Part shown: in pieces, positions 41,471-49,885 of the stretch
How the letters are laid out: the number at the start of each line of letters is the position of its first letter
Numbering within the stretch: position 1 is the stretch's first letter
Made by a program: the position numbers and the translations under genes
Origin: Bacillus dicomae
GTDB lineage: Bacteria > Bacillota > Bacilli > Bacillales > Bacillaceae_G
Length of the DNA stretch: 64,000 nucleotides
Direction of reading: 5' to 3'
Assembly: GCF_006494425.1 (NCBI RefSeq)
Contig: NZ_VHIV01000003.1
Coordinates: forward strand, 186,001-250,000
Notes under the pieces: model-generated
The model's input: the letters and a program-made list of their open reading frames with translations, nothing else
Databases searched by the model: none
What the model was told of the DNA's origin: nothing

Positions 41471-41644
41471 ATGATAGATGTATTAAGACTCGTTATCTTT
41501 ATTGTAGTTGCAATTGGTGCCATTATTAACATATACATAGAATTTAAAAAACCTAAAAAAAGTATATTCTCAATCGTTTTTTTATCAGTACTCTTAATTG
41601 GAGCCTCAGGATTAATTAAAAATATTTTATCTCAACTTTTATAG
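41471..41644 (+). CDS. 57-residue membrane protein
   Basis: A short open frame begins at ATG 41471 after AAAAGGAGC and ends at TAG 41644. The protein has two hydrophobic helices (LRLVIFIVVAIGAIINIYI and IFSIVFLSVLLIGASGLI) separated by KKPKK. A strong terminator starts on its stop codon, which supports it as a real gene. No family is recognised. Confidence 0.65.
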   Translation: MIDVLRLVIFIVVAIGAIINIYIEFKKPKKSIFSIVFLSVLLIGASGLIKNILSQLL

Positions 41645-41673
41645 ACGATTGATTAAAAATCAATCGTCTATAA
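41640..41673 (+). terminator. intrinsic terminator
   Basis: TATAGACGATTGAT pairs with ATCAATCGTCTATA around a short A-rich loop, directly on the 57-residue gene's stop codon. Confidence 0.78.
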
Positions 41674-41714
41674 TGTAAGTAACATGATTGTATCTCTCCA
41701 TTCCCCCTTTGGAG

Positions 41715-41747
41715 AGGAGCAGTTAGCTTTTGCTAACTGCTCTTTTA
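41715..41747 (-). terminator. intrinsic terminator between convergent genes
   Basis: GAGCAGTTAGC pairs with GCTAACTGCTC around TTTT, just past the 41763 stop on the minus strand; a T run on the plus strand also makes it usable in that direction. Confidence 0.75.
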
Positions 41748-41762
41748 TTTAAAAATACGATT

Positions 41763-42533
41763 TCATCTATTATCCAAAAAATAAGTATCATACGCCTTAT
41801 CAAAAACATATCCTAGCTTTTCTGCTAGTTTTGCAGATGTAGTATTCGCTGCATCCCAGTTTGGATATATCCCTTTTTCTAAACAGTCCAAGATTAGTGC
41901 TGCACTAACTATAGTCGCCAATCCTTTTCTTCTATGATTGTGATCAGTTGCGACTTCAATTTCTATTCCATCATCATAAATACTATACGATGATGCACCA
42001 CATACAACTTCTCCTTTATACAAAATACTATACCCTATACCTCTGTTTATATAATCTTCTACTGATTGAAATTGACTTGTAAAATCTTCAGAGACCTTAT
42101 GTAATGTAGGGATATTTACGATATGTTCATCTATTTTTCGTAACTCGTATCCTTTTGGAAGCGCCGATATAAGAGATTGTAACTTTGAACGATCAAAAAC
42201 TTCTGCATTTCGTTTAAATTTATAGCGTAAAAACTTATCTATTTTTCTTTCGTAAAATGTTTCTAAACGCTTTTTCCACTCTTCAGTATTTACGATTACT
42301 AACATTCTATCAGGAATGTTACGTAATAATTCTTCTGTTTCTTTTGCATTCGAATCCCCAGCGTAAAATGTAAAAATCCCTACCGTAACTTGCGCTATCG
42401 TTGGGTTTTCAAGATTGTTTACCCAAGCCTTACCCATATGCCCTTGTAAATAAGAAAGTAAAACAACATTATTGAAATTCTCAAACATAGAAACTAATTT
42501 ATTTCTTGTATGTATATTCGCTTCATATATCAT
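41763..42533 (-). CDS. GNAT acetyltransferase (long two-domain type)
   Basis: The 256-residue protein has an N-terminal domain of about 130 residues and a C-terminal GNAT domain (GEVVCGASSYSIYDDGIEIE, then ATDHNHRRKGLATIVSAALI, and AANTTSAKLAEKLGY). It matches the GNAT_acetyltran group common in B. cereus. The substrate is unknown. It is monocistronic. Confidence 0.8.
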   Translation of the reverse strand: MIYEANIHTRNKLVSMFENFNNVVLLSYLQGHMGKAWVNNLENPTIAQVTVGIFTFYAGDSNAKETEELLRNIPDRMLVIVNTEEWKKRLETFYERKIDKFLRYKFKRNAEVFDRSKLQSLISALPKGYELRKIDEHIVNIPTLHKVSEDFTSQFQSVEDYINRGIGYSILYKGEVVCGASSYSIYDDGIEIEVATDHNHRRKGLATIVSAALILDCLEKGIYPNWDAANTTSAKLAEKLGYVFDKAYDTYFLDNR

Positions 42534-42844
42534 TTACATTCCCGCTTTCTTTAGAATCAACTATTCTTAACATTTTCATGAGCGCTCCATAATTCGTATT
42601 CATGTACACACCCATCTGTACATCATAAAAAGCCATTGACTATTAAATTAAAACTTCGAATATTTATAAAATATCAGTAAACATAAAATGATTATAACAT
42701 CTACTAACTATGAAATGATCAACCTAAAAAATAAGTCAACAATAAATATATTTCTTACTCATTAACAAGCGGTTTGAAGAATAAATATAATTAATTATGT
42801 AATAACCCTCAACAATAATTTGAGGGTTCATTTAAATACATATA
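42534..42844. other. 311-nt intergenic region
   Basis: It holds the upstream region of the GNAT gene and the terminator at 42804-42827 of the 42845 gene. Nothing else is seen. Confidence 0.55.
42804..42827 (-). terminator. intrinsic terminator
   Basis: AACCCTCA pairs with TGAGGGTT, 18 nt past the stop of the 42845 gene on the minus strand. Confidence 0.72.
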
Positions 42845-43624
42845 TTATAATTCAGTCTTATAAATAAAAGATTCCGACTCACCGTTTTTATATACTTTAG
42901 TCAATTTAACAACTGATTTGTACGTATTAATGTCATCCATTATCATTTTTTTCATCTCTTCTATTTCAGCATTACCAGTTCCACTCTCTATTTTTAAGCA
43001 GTTCGAAATGGAAAGATATCCGCTTGATGCCAATATAAAAATAAAAATCGTATCTGGAAAATTAATAAATAATAATCCGTAGTTTAAAGGATCCCCAGAT
43101 GGATGTGATAAAAGCAGCCGAAAACCTACTAGTTCAGGTACTTGAACAAAATCTCTAGAAACCCTCGCCTCACCAACTATAGTAATTTGCTTTACTACAT
43201 TCCCAAGTTCATCTGTAAATTCAGTACATCTAGGTGGATTAATTGTTGTCGCTTGTAAAGATACACTTACTTCAGGATTATTAAAATCGAAAAAGATTGT
43301 ACTAGCCTCCGTTACACATTGAGGGCAAACATTTCCTAGCAAGCTAAAATCCTCTTCAATATATTTAACTTTTGTTTTGCAACTACAAACCTTTCCTATT
43401 CGAATTGCATCAATTTTTAAACAATCTACAAAGATAACCTCATTGTCCGCTTGTACGAATGACACGATACCTTTGCTTTTATCAAATGAAAGAAAATAAG
43501 ATACAACAATTTCGTTTCCGCCAATTACAATACTATCAACTTTTGTAAAAGGCTCTAGACTACGCAAAAATTCACAAATACTATTTTGGCAACACCCACA
43601 ATTACGTTTTGGCTTACACCCCAC
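42845..43624 (-). CDS. Cys-rich putative spore coat/exosporium protein
   Basis: The 259-residue protein starts at GTG 43624 with GGAG five nt upstream. The N-terminus is Cys-rich (GCKPKRNCGCCQNSICEF), and further Cys lie in CSCKTKV and NVCPQCV. The rest is beta-rich. I do not recognise the family; the CxCC-type N-terminus recalls CotY/CotZ/ExsY proteins but their diagnostic C-terminal motif is absent. The promoter at 43665-43700 is of the same type as those of the CotX-like and ExsC-like genes, so a late spore-surface role is inferred. Confidence 0.7.
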   Translation of the reverse strand: MGCKPKRNCGCCQNSICEFLRSLEPFTKVDSIVIGGNEIVVSYFLSFDKSKGIVSFVQADNEVIFVDCLKIDAIRIGKVCSCKTKVKYIEEDFSLLGNVCPQCVTEASTIFFDFNNPEVSVSLQATTINPPRCTEFTDELGNVVKQITIVGEARVSRDFVQVPELVGFRLLLSHPSGDPLNYGLLFINFPDTIFIFILASSGYLSISNCLKIESGTGNAEIEEMKKMIMDDINTYKSVVKLTKVYKNGESESFIYKTEL

Positions 43625-43664
43625 TTACACTCCATCCCTTCCCTATATGTTTTTATCTAATGCA

Positions 43665-43700
43665 TATAATATGAACAAAACGTGAGAAAAGCTTGGACAA
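43665..43700 (-). promoter_or_regulatory. putative sigma-K-type promoter (TTGTCCAAGC-17-CATATTATA)
   Basis: TTGTCCAAGC (43691-43700) and CATATTATA (43665-43673) on the minus strand, 17 nt apart; the -10 fits CATAnnnTA exactly. Confidence 0.65.
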
Positions 43701-43879
43701 TATAACTTTAACGTAGGAATATAGTTACTTCCTCATCACATTAATAAAGAAAATAAGCCAATAACGAGGAATAATACATAAATTCCCCTATAAATACATA
43801 TAACAATTTCATCTTTCGTGAAAAAAACGTTATAATGAAGTGTAGCCTCTACGATTACGTTATAAAGGAGATTAAAACA

Positions 43880-44200
43880 ATGGCTAAAATTAAAGTATAC
43901 CAAGCAAAAGAAGAAAATATGGAAGCAGTAAAAAACATCATTGATGTTGAGGAGCAAAATCCAACTGCTGAAAACTTACAAAATCTATACACATGTGTAT
44001 TAGATACTGAAGATATGGCATTGCCTGAATCATACATTGAAGAAGATATCTTAATTGATTCTATTGAAGTTATGGTTAACGCTTCTCAAAGCAAAGTAAG
44101 AGACTTAGGTGCTTACGATGTAATCGAAGTTCAAAACAAAGGTAAGAAAACACAAATTTTATTATTAGCAGACGAAGAATACGAAATTATCGAAGGCTAA
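43880..44200 (+). CDS. conserved acidic hypothetical protein
   Basis: The 106-residue protein starts at ATG 43880 (MAKIKVYQAKEEN) after AAAGGAG; the longer frame from 43835 is not supported. It is acidic with alternating beta strands near the end (VIEVQNKGKKTQILLLADEE). A -10-like TATAAT lies near 43831. The family is not recognised. A terminator follows. Confidence 0.68.
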   Translation: MAKIKVYQAKEENMEAVKNIIDVEEQNPTAENLQNLYTCVLDTEDMALPESYIEEDILIDSIEVMVNASQSKVRDLGAYDVIEVQNKGKKTQILLLADEEYEIIEG

Positions 44201-44217
44201 TCTAACGCCGTACATAC

Positions 44218-44252
44218 GAAAAAGCTCCCTTCCAATTGGAAAGGAGCTTTTT
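44218..44252. terminator. bidirectional intrinsic terminator
   Basis: AAAGCTCCcTTCCAA pairs with TTGGAAaGGAGCTTT between convergent genes. Confidence 0.85.
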
Positions 44253-44254
44253 CA

Positions 44255-45790
44255 TTACGCTTTTGATGTTTCACTCTTTTTATTCTTTTGTTGTTTCTTA
44301 ATTACCATGCGCTCATTTCCCATAAAGAAAATAAATATGAATGCTAAACCAGCTGGTACCAATGCCCACATAAATGTTTGGACAATTGAGCTTGAAAGAG
44401 CATCAATAATTTTATCTAATATTTGCGGTGGAATTTGAGATCTTGCCGATTCTGATAGAATAGCTCTTGAATCTCCTAAAGCGTTTGTATTCATTCCCCC
44501 GCTCATACCTTTAAACGCTTCTTCTAATTGATCTTGAAAACCTGTTCTTTGGATCATTCCGAAGATTGTAATACCTAGTGTCATTCCTAATGAACGAATG
44601 AAGTTGCTCGTTGAAGTCGCAGATCCACGCTGTTCCATACCGAAGTTATGAATTGAAGCCATACTTAGTACAGAGAATGAGAAACCTACTCCAAATCCGA
44701 TAATAATCATATAAATAGTTAATAATACACGACTTGTTTCTGGCGTTAACGTACTTAATAAGAATAATCCGATGAGCATAATAATAGCAGAAATAATCAT
44801 AATGTTTCGGTAGCTCAGCTTAGTCGTTAAAAATCCGCCTAACTGCGCTGTTACGACTGATCCAAGCATCATAGGTAAAAGTAATAATCCTGAGTTTGTT
44901 GCCGTCCCGCCGTATACACCTTGAATGAATAACGGAATGTACACAGTTGCTGACATAAATGCAGCACCGTAACATAATGCAATAATGGTACTCATTCCGA
45001 ATAAACGTTGTTTAAACATTTCAAATGAAATGATTGGTTCTTCTACTTTTCGTTCAATAAATATAAATGCAATGATTAAAATAGCGAATCCGCCAAATAA
45101 ACTTAAAATAAAGCTAGAATCCCAATCATACTTTTGTCCGCCAAGTTCTAAAGCAAACATTAAAGAAACTACTGCACCAACTAAAGTAATTGCGCCAAAC
45201 CAATCAATTTTTTGCTTTCTATGAACTCGTGATTCTTTATAAAAGAATGTAATAAAAATAAGTGCTAAAACGCCAAGTGGTAAGTTAATATAAAATACCC
45301 AGTGCCAGCTAATGTAATCTGTAATATATGCGCCGAGTAACGGACCAAAAATACTTGATAAACCAAATACCGCTCCGAATAAACCACCCATTTTCCCGCG
45401 CTTTTCAGGAGGGAAAATATCAAAAACGATTGTAAACGCGATCGGCACTAATGCCCCGCCGCCAATACCTTGAATGGCACGATAAATACCTAACTGTGTA
45501 ATATTTTCAGCAGTACCACAAAGTGCCGAACCAATCATAAAGACAATTAAACCGAAAATAAAGAATCTCTTTCTACCATACATATCTGATAGTTTACCGA
45601 AAATCGGCATACCTGCCATTTCTGCGACCATATAGGCAGAAACAACCCATACAAAGTTTTCAAGGCCCCCTAAGTCACCAACAATCGTTCCCATCGCCGT
45701 TACGACAATCGTATTATCCATTGATGCCATTAGTATACCTAGCAATAAGCCCGCCACAACAAAGCCAAGCTTATTATTCTTCTCAACCAT
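44255..45790 (-). CDS. DHA2 family multidrug efflux MFS transporter (14 helices)
   Basis: The 511-residue membrane protein has DHA2/EmrB-QacA signatures: ILMASMDNTIVVTAMGTI (motif D1), GKLSDMYGRKRFF (motif A), YRAIQGIGGGALVPI and LGAYITDYISWHWVFYINLP (motif C region). It should export drugs in exchange for protons. It resembles B. subtilis YusP-type pumps. No dedicated TetR or MarR regulator is adjacent; the bactofilin gene lies 25 nt upstream, so co-transcription with that operon is possible. Confidence 0.88.
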   Translation of the reverse strand: MVEKNNKLGFVVAGLLLGILMASMDNTIVVTAMGTIVGDLGGLENFVWVVSAYMVAEMAGMPIFGKLSDMYGRKRFFIFGLIVFMIGSALCGTAENITQLGIYRAIQGIGGGALVPIAFTIVFDIFPPEKRGKMGGLFGAVFGLSSIFGPLLGAYITDYISWHWVFYINLPLGVLALIFITFFYKESRVHRKQKIDWFGAITLVGAVVSLMFALELGGQKYDWDSSFILSLFGGFAILIIAFIFIERKVEEPIISFEMFKQRLFGMSTIIALCYGAAFMSATVYIPLFIQGVYGGTATNSGLLLLPMMLGSVVTAQLGGFLTTKLSYRNIMIISAIIMLIGLFLLSTLTPETSRVLLTIYMIIIGFGVGFSFSVLSMASIHNFGMEQRGSATSTSNFIRSLGMTLGITIFGMIQRTGFQDQLEEAFKGMSGGMNTNALGDSRAILSESARSQIPPQILDKIIDALSSSIVQTFMWALVPAGLAFIFIFFMGNERMVIKKQQKNKKSETSKA

Positions 45791-45814
45791 ATCTCTTGCT
45801 CTCCCTCGTATTAC

Positions 45815-46522
45815 TTATATTTGTTTATGTTCTTTTACGACTGCATTACCTTTTTGATTAAAACTAGTATGATATTCTACAACACTAATTTCACACCCAG
45901 GGCCAATTGTAACGTTGTTTCCCCTTACAACTTCAGCAATCGTATGTTCTAAATAGATATCATCTCCTTCAATAATTGTAGTTTGGAGGTTACCAGCATG
46001 ACTAGTAAAAGGAATAAATCTTGCTTTTTTACGAACAGTAATTTTTTCACCACCAATTTCTCTTACCTTACTTCCTTCATAACGAAGTGAGATTTGAATG
46101 TTTTCAGCATTAAGTAATCCATCACTTTCAAGACCACCAGTTAATGATAAATCTTCTACTTCAATATCCCCCTTCACATTTAAAGCACCTTTTACATCGA
46201 CAAAATCACCTGAAAACTTCCCTGCAATATTTATCATACCTCTAATTTTTGTTTTTTCAATATGTGCATCACCATGAATTTGTGTATTACCATATACTTT
46301 TACATATTCCGCATTTACATTTCCTTGTACTTCACTATCGCCATACACAACATAATTTTTCACTTTCATATTACCGCGTACATCACTCGTGCCGTATGTT
46401 TTAAATTCATTACAACTCATATCATTAGAAATCGTTCCTTCGCCGCGTATCTTCACTTTATTATAATCCCCGCCTGCTGAACTGCCAGAACCATTGACAG
46501 TAAGACTATGTGGTTGCTCCAT
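45815..46522 (-). CDS. bactofilin-family polymer-forming protein (BacF/YhbF-like)
   Basis: The 235-residue bactofilin-domain protein has repeated hexapeptide-like strands (VRGNMKVKNYVVYGDSEVQG, and VYGNTQIHGDAHIEKTKIRG) that form a beta-helix. In B. subtilis the paralogues BacE and BacF (YhbE/YhbF) are needed for flagellar hook and filament assembly. It is 18 nt after the first bactofilin gene and follows the DUF4004 regulator gene, the same order as yhbD-yhbE-yhbF. Confidence 0.85.
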   Translation of the reverse strand: MEQPHSLTVNGSGSSAGGDYNKVKIRGEGTISNDMSCNEFKTYGTSDVRGNMKVKNYVVYGDSEVQGNVNAEYVKVYGNTQIHGDAHIEKTKIRGMINIAGKFSGDFVDVKGALNVKGDIEVEDLSLTGGLESDGLLNAENIQISLRYEGSKVREIGGEKITVRKKARFIPFTSHAGNLQTTIIEGDDIYLEHTIAEVVRGNNVTIGPGCEISVVEYHTSFNQKGNAVVKEHKQI

Positions 46523-46540
46523 ATTACTTTCTCCCTCCCA

Positions 46541-47251
46541 TTAAACCTGCTTTATTTCTTTTACATTTGCACTTTTATCAACAGTAAGAACACCGGTATA
46601 TTCAATGAGTTCAATCTCACAGTTCGGTCCTACTGTAACATTGTTTCCTCTTACCGTTCTTATGTGAGCATAATCAATATCGATATTGTCACCTTCGAGT
46701 AGCTCAGCTTCTAACTGCAAGCCAAATACTGTTTTAAATAGCCTACTAAATGTACCTGATCTATGTCTTACTTTAATCGTTTGACCACCGATTTCTTTCG
46801 CTCGACATGTACCGTGAATATTAATATTTATTTCATCAGCGCTTAATAATCCGCCAATTGTAAATTGTCCTTCTGAAGAAAAAGTATCCACTTCACAATT
46901 ACCGTCAATTGTTGCTTGACCATTGACTTTAAATTCTTCACCAGTGACATTTCCACCTATCGTACCTTTTCCTGCAATTTTCAAACTGTTCGCCTTCACA
47001 TTTTGCGTAATTGTTGCTTTTCCATCAATTCGCATCGTTTCAGCATGAACTGTGCCATCAACTTTACCAGATCCGCTAATTCGTGCACTGCTACTTTTCA
47101 AATCGCCAGTAACTGCACCATATCCGTTACATTCAAATTGCTCACATTCAACATTTCCATTCACAGTTCCTTTTCCGTTTAATTGCACTTTATGAAACTC
47201 GCCGCCATTCGATGAACCATAACCATTTATAATCAAATTATCTGTACGCAT
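46541..47251 (-). CDS. bactofilin-family polymer-forming protein (BacE/YhbE-like)
   Basis: The 236-residue paralogue of the 45815 protein has the same beta-helix repeats (GKGTVNGNVECEQFECNGYG, ISGSGKVDGTVHAETMRIDG, GKGTIGGNVTGEEFKVNGQA). The two share the C-terminal strand-loop block VRGNNVTxGPxCEI. It is a soluble filament-forming protein, presumably associated with the membrane in motility-related assembly by homology. Confidence 0.86.
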   Translation of the reverse strand: MRTDNLIINGYGSSNGGEFHKVQLNGKGTVNGNVECEQFECNGYGAVTGDLKSSSARISGSGKVDGTVHAETMRIDGKATITQNVKANSLKIAGKGTIGGNVTGEEFKVNGQATIDGNCEVDTFSSEGQFTIGGLLSADEININIHGTCRAKEIGGQTIKVRHRSGTFSRLFKTVFGLQLEAELLEGDNIDIDYAHIRTVRGNNVTVGPNCEIELIEYTGVLTVDKSANVKEIKQV

Positions 47252-47264
47252 ACTTTCTCCTCCG

Positions 47265-47888
47265 CTACAAAAGTTTAGTTTTTAATGCTTCGGTATATTT
47301 CATAATCGCTTCGCGTAAAACGATTTTGGTGCCTTTTTCAAAAATTAAATCGTCCACGTTTGAAACTAATAAACATGTAGAAATCCCTAACTTTCGGACC
47401 ATGATTAAATCACAAGTTTTATGTTTCATTGCTTCATAATTTTCGCGTAAAACTTGCAAGACCATTTTTCCTTCTTCTAAACTAATCTCTCCCGATTGTA
47501 GTAATTCTTCTAACATGTACACATAAAGAATATCTACAAATTGAAACTCTGTTGTTTTATTCGTTTGTTCTATGAAGAATTGTAAAACTGTTTCTGATGC
47601 AATCCCTTTACGTAGGAGGTCTTCCTTTGTTAAAAGGATTTCTCTCACACTCGGTGAAAACATATTTGCTAGCTCATCAAGTGATAAATCTTCTTTCATC
47701 GTTTGGATTTTATCAATACGCTCTAATATCTTTTCTTTCGGAAAAAATGTCTCTTGACCCGTGAATGTTGACTTTCGTACAAACCAATCTTCCGGTATTA
47801 AATTTTTTCTTTTCCACCTATATAACTGTCCATATGAAATACCCGTTAGTTCTAATAAATCTTTTTTTGAAATTAAATCTGTACTCAA
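47265..47888 (-). CDS. DUF4004 (YhbD-like) MerR-type regulator of the bactofilin operon
   Basis: The 207-residue protein has an N-terminal MerR-like HTH (ISKKDLLELTGISYGQLYRW) and a C-terminal helical domain of the YhbD/DUF4004 family. The likely start is TTG at 47888, after AAGGAG; the frame to 47915 covers the ribosome binding site. An inverted repeat 24-51 bp upstream (47912-47939) is a candidate autoregulatory operator. It is the first gene of a three-gene unit with the two bactofilins, as in B. subtilis yhbDEF. Confidence 0.78.
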   Translation of the reverse strand: MSTDLISKKDLLELTGISYGQLYRWKRKNLIPEDWFVRKSTFTGQETFFPKEKILERIDKIQTMKEDLSLDELANMFSPSVREILLTKEDLLRKGIASETVLQFFIEQTNKTTEFQFVDILYVYMLEELLQSGEISLEEGKMVLQVLRENYEAMKHKTCDLIMVRKLGISTCLLVSNVDDLIFEKGTKIVLREAIMKYTEALKTKLL

Positions 47889-47911
47889 CTGTATAACACT
47901 CCTTCCTGATA

Positions 47912-47939
47912 ACAATGTAACATAACACTGTTACGTTGT
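47912..47939. promoter_or_regulatory. inverted repeat ACAATGTAAC-8-GTTACGTTGT
   Basis: Ten-base arms match at nine positions around an 8-nt spacer, immediately upstream of the DUF4004 gene. Size and spacing suit a MerR-type dimer site. A third half-site ACAATGT lies at 47966-47974. Confidence 0.5.
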
Positions 47940-47997
47940 AAATGAGCTTTTATCACAAGTAGCATAACAATGTGTAAATCAAACCTATTTTCACATA

Positions 47998-48045
47998 TAA
48001 AAAGGGCTATTACACATCGTATAAAGATGCGCAACAGCCCTTATA
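47998..48045 (-). terminator. intrinsic terminator of the SgrR-like gene
   Basis: AAAAAGGGCTatta pairs with gttgAGCCC-type arms (AAGGGCTGTTG … AGCCCTTTT on the minus strand), ending in T residues just past the stop at 48048. Confidence 0.72.
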
Positions 48046-48047
48046 TA

Positions 48048-49787
48048 TCAAGACTTAAACCAAATATTATAAAAATCAATCCAACCTTGTGAATTTATCA
48101 TTATACTTTGTACTTTTTCGTGAGAAGTTATTTGTTGTTTGTTACGATATAAAGGAATAATATGAATATGACGTAACAAAGTGTCTTCAATTTCGCGTAA
48201 CAATGTAACTCTATTCTCTAATTGCTCTTGTTTAAAATAAGGGAACAATGATTTATGAAAGTCCATGCTGCTTTGCCCATGAATAAAACTGTTTTTTGTA
48301 AGAAACATATATAGCAAACTATCTTCTATTCGTTCGCTAATTGTTGCGCTATCATGCATCATATCAGCCTTTTGTATCGTACGTATTTCTAACAGATCTT
48401 CTATTTCAAGAAAATTATTTTCTACACGAATCCCGTATTTCGCACACTCTTTTTGTATCCATTGTGCATCTTCAACGTGATCTCGTCCTGTAAATGTGTA
48501 AAGATGTAGCACTTCATTTTGATACGTACTTTCTTTAATTAAACTTTCTATATCTTCCTCAATCTCTACTATGCTTTCATTTGCTAATATTAGTTTCTTT
48601 GCCACTTCTCCACGTTCGCCGCCGAGTTCTTGAACAATTTTATCACCATGAATAATTTTATATAGTGCTTTACGAAACAGCTCATCTTGCATTGGCCCTT
48701 CTTTTACAAGATTACACGTTACATATGTCACATTCGATTCAAGCCGTGAAAGTTCTTTATTAAGATTTTCTTTATCTTTATACTGCGCCTTTACTAATAC
48801 GTCATATGTATTTACATTTTGCTCTATATTCAATAGTTCAATCCGGTCAAGAAAAGGTCTTTCACGATAATATAAATCATGCACTTCTAATGCAAATAAA
48901 TGTGTATTCTTCTCTCGAAATATAAAAGGTCCTGTACCTATGAAGTTTCCTGCTTCATCTTCATTTACGATAGAACACTGTTCTGCACTTAGCATATGTA
49001 AAAATATCCTATTTTCCGTATGTAATTGAATTTCAATAACATATTCATCTATTGTACGGAAGCTTTCAATATGTTGTAACATCCATACATGCGGGTTGTT
49101 TTCAGCTTTCATAAATCGTTTTAATGAATGTATAACATGATGTGCAGTAAGTCGTTTTCCATTATGAAGACGAACGCCTTTTCGTAAATAAAAAGTCCAT
49201 ACCTTTTCAGTATCATCATATTCCCATTGAAAAGCAAGCCTTGGTTCTATAGAGTTTGTTTCCTCATTTACATATACGAGTGTATCAAAAATATGTTTTA
49301 CCATATGACATTCTGAACGCATTGTAGCGTAGACCGGATCTAATGCAATGTCTAAATTCATTTGAACCTGCAAACGAAGGACATCTCTTCTCCCTTCGGA
49401 TGTCCTTTCTATTTTATGACCAAATATTGAATCTACCCAAACTTCATACTCTTTCTTTACTGACGGAAATTGTGAGCTGTAGCGCTCCACAAATGAAATT
49501 CCGCTTTTCACATCCCCTTTTCTCGTTATCTCTTTTCCTTTAGCTAAAATCAATGGTATCGGTTGCTTTTGAAATATTAGTTTAGAACGATTGCCTCTCC
49601 CTCGACCTGGAAACCAAACGATCCAATTTAACTCATCTAATTTTTTTATAATTAATTTACTATTACGCTCTGTACAAAATAATGTTTCGGATATATTTTG
49701 CACTGTTATTTCTAATTGTTCTCCTTCTTTTTTCCCTTTCCCATAGGTAATCCATAGCTCAATGTATTGATCTAAAATAAACATCAT
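48048..49787 (-). CDS. SgrR-like transcriptional regulator (HTH plus solute-binding domain)
   Basis: The 579-residue protein has an N-terminal SgrR-type winged helix (residues about 10-100, NISETLFCTERNSKLIIKKL) fused to an SBP family-5 domain (EPRLAFQWEYDDTEKVWTFY, LHNGKRLTAHHVIHSLKRF). E. coli SgrR uses this layout to sense sugar-phosphate stress. The solute domain lacks a signal peptide, so it works inside the cell as a ligand sensor. It is divergent from an MFS transporter gene, which is its probable target, analogous to sgrR and setA. Confidence 0.82.
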   Translation of the reverse strand: MMFILDQYIELWITYGKGKKEGEQLEITVQNISETLFCTERNSKLIIKKLDELNWIVWFPGRGRGNRSKLIFQKQPIPLILAKGKEITRKGDVKSGISFVERYSSQFPSVKKEYEVWVDSIFGHKIERTSEGRRDVLRLQVQMNLDIALDPVYATMRSECHMVKHIFDTLVYVNEETNSIEPRLAFQWEYDDTEKVWTFYLRKGVRLHNGKRLTAHHVIHSLKRFMKAENNPHVWMLQHIESFRTIDEYVIEIQLHTENRIFLHMLSAEQCSIVNEDEAGNFIGTGPFIFREKNTHLFALEVHDLYYRERPFLDRIELLNIEQNVNTYDVLVKAQYKDKENLNKELSRLESNVTYVTCNLVKEGPMQDELFRKALYKIIHGDKIVQELGGERGEVAKKLILANESIVEIEEDIESLIKESTYQNEVLHLYTFTGRDHVEDAQWIQKECAKYGIRVENNFLEIEDLLEIRTIQKADMMHDSATISERIEDSLLYMFLTKNSFIHGQSSMDFHKSLFPYFKQEQLENRVTLLREIEDTLLRHIHIIPLYRNKQQITSHEKVQSIMINSQGWIDFYNIWFKS

Positions 49788-49885
49788 ATTCCCCCTAAAA
49801 GGTGAAAAATACTCCCTATTCTTTCTACCCTTTTTCCAATTCTCCTTTCATCTTATCATTTCAATATAGAAAGGAGGAAATAATA

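Noticed and set aside
41332-41538. 68-residue minus-strand frame
   Set aside because: Overlaps the 57-residue plus-strand gene and its promoter region, has no ribosome binding site.
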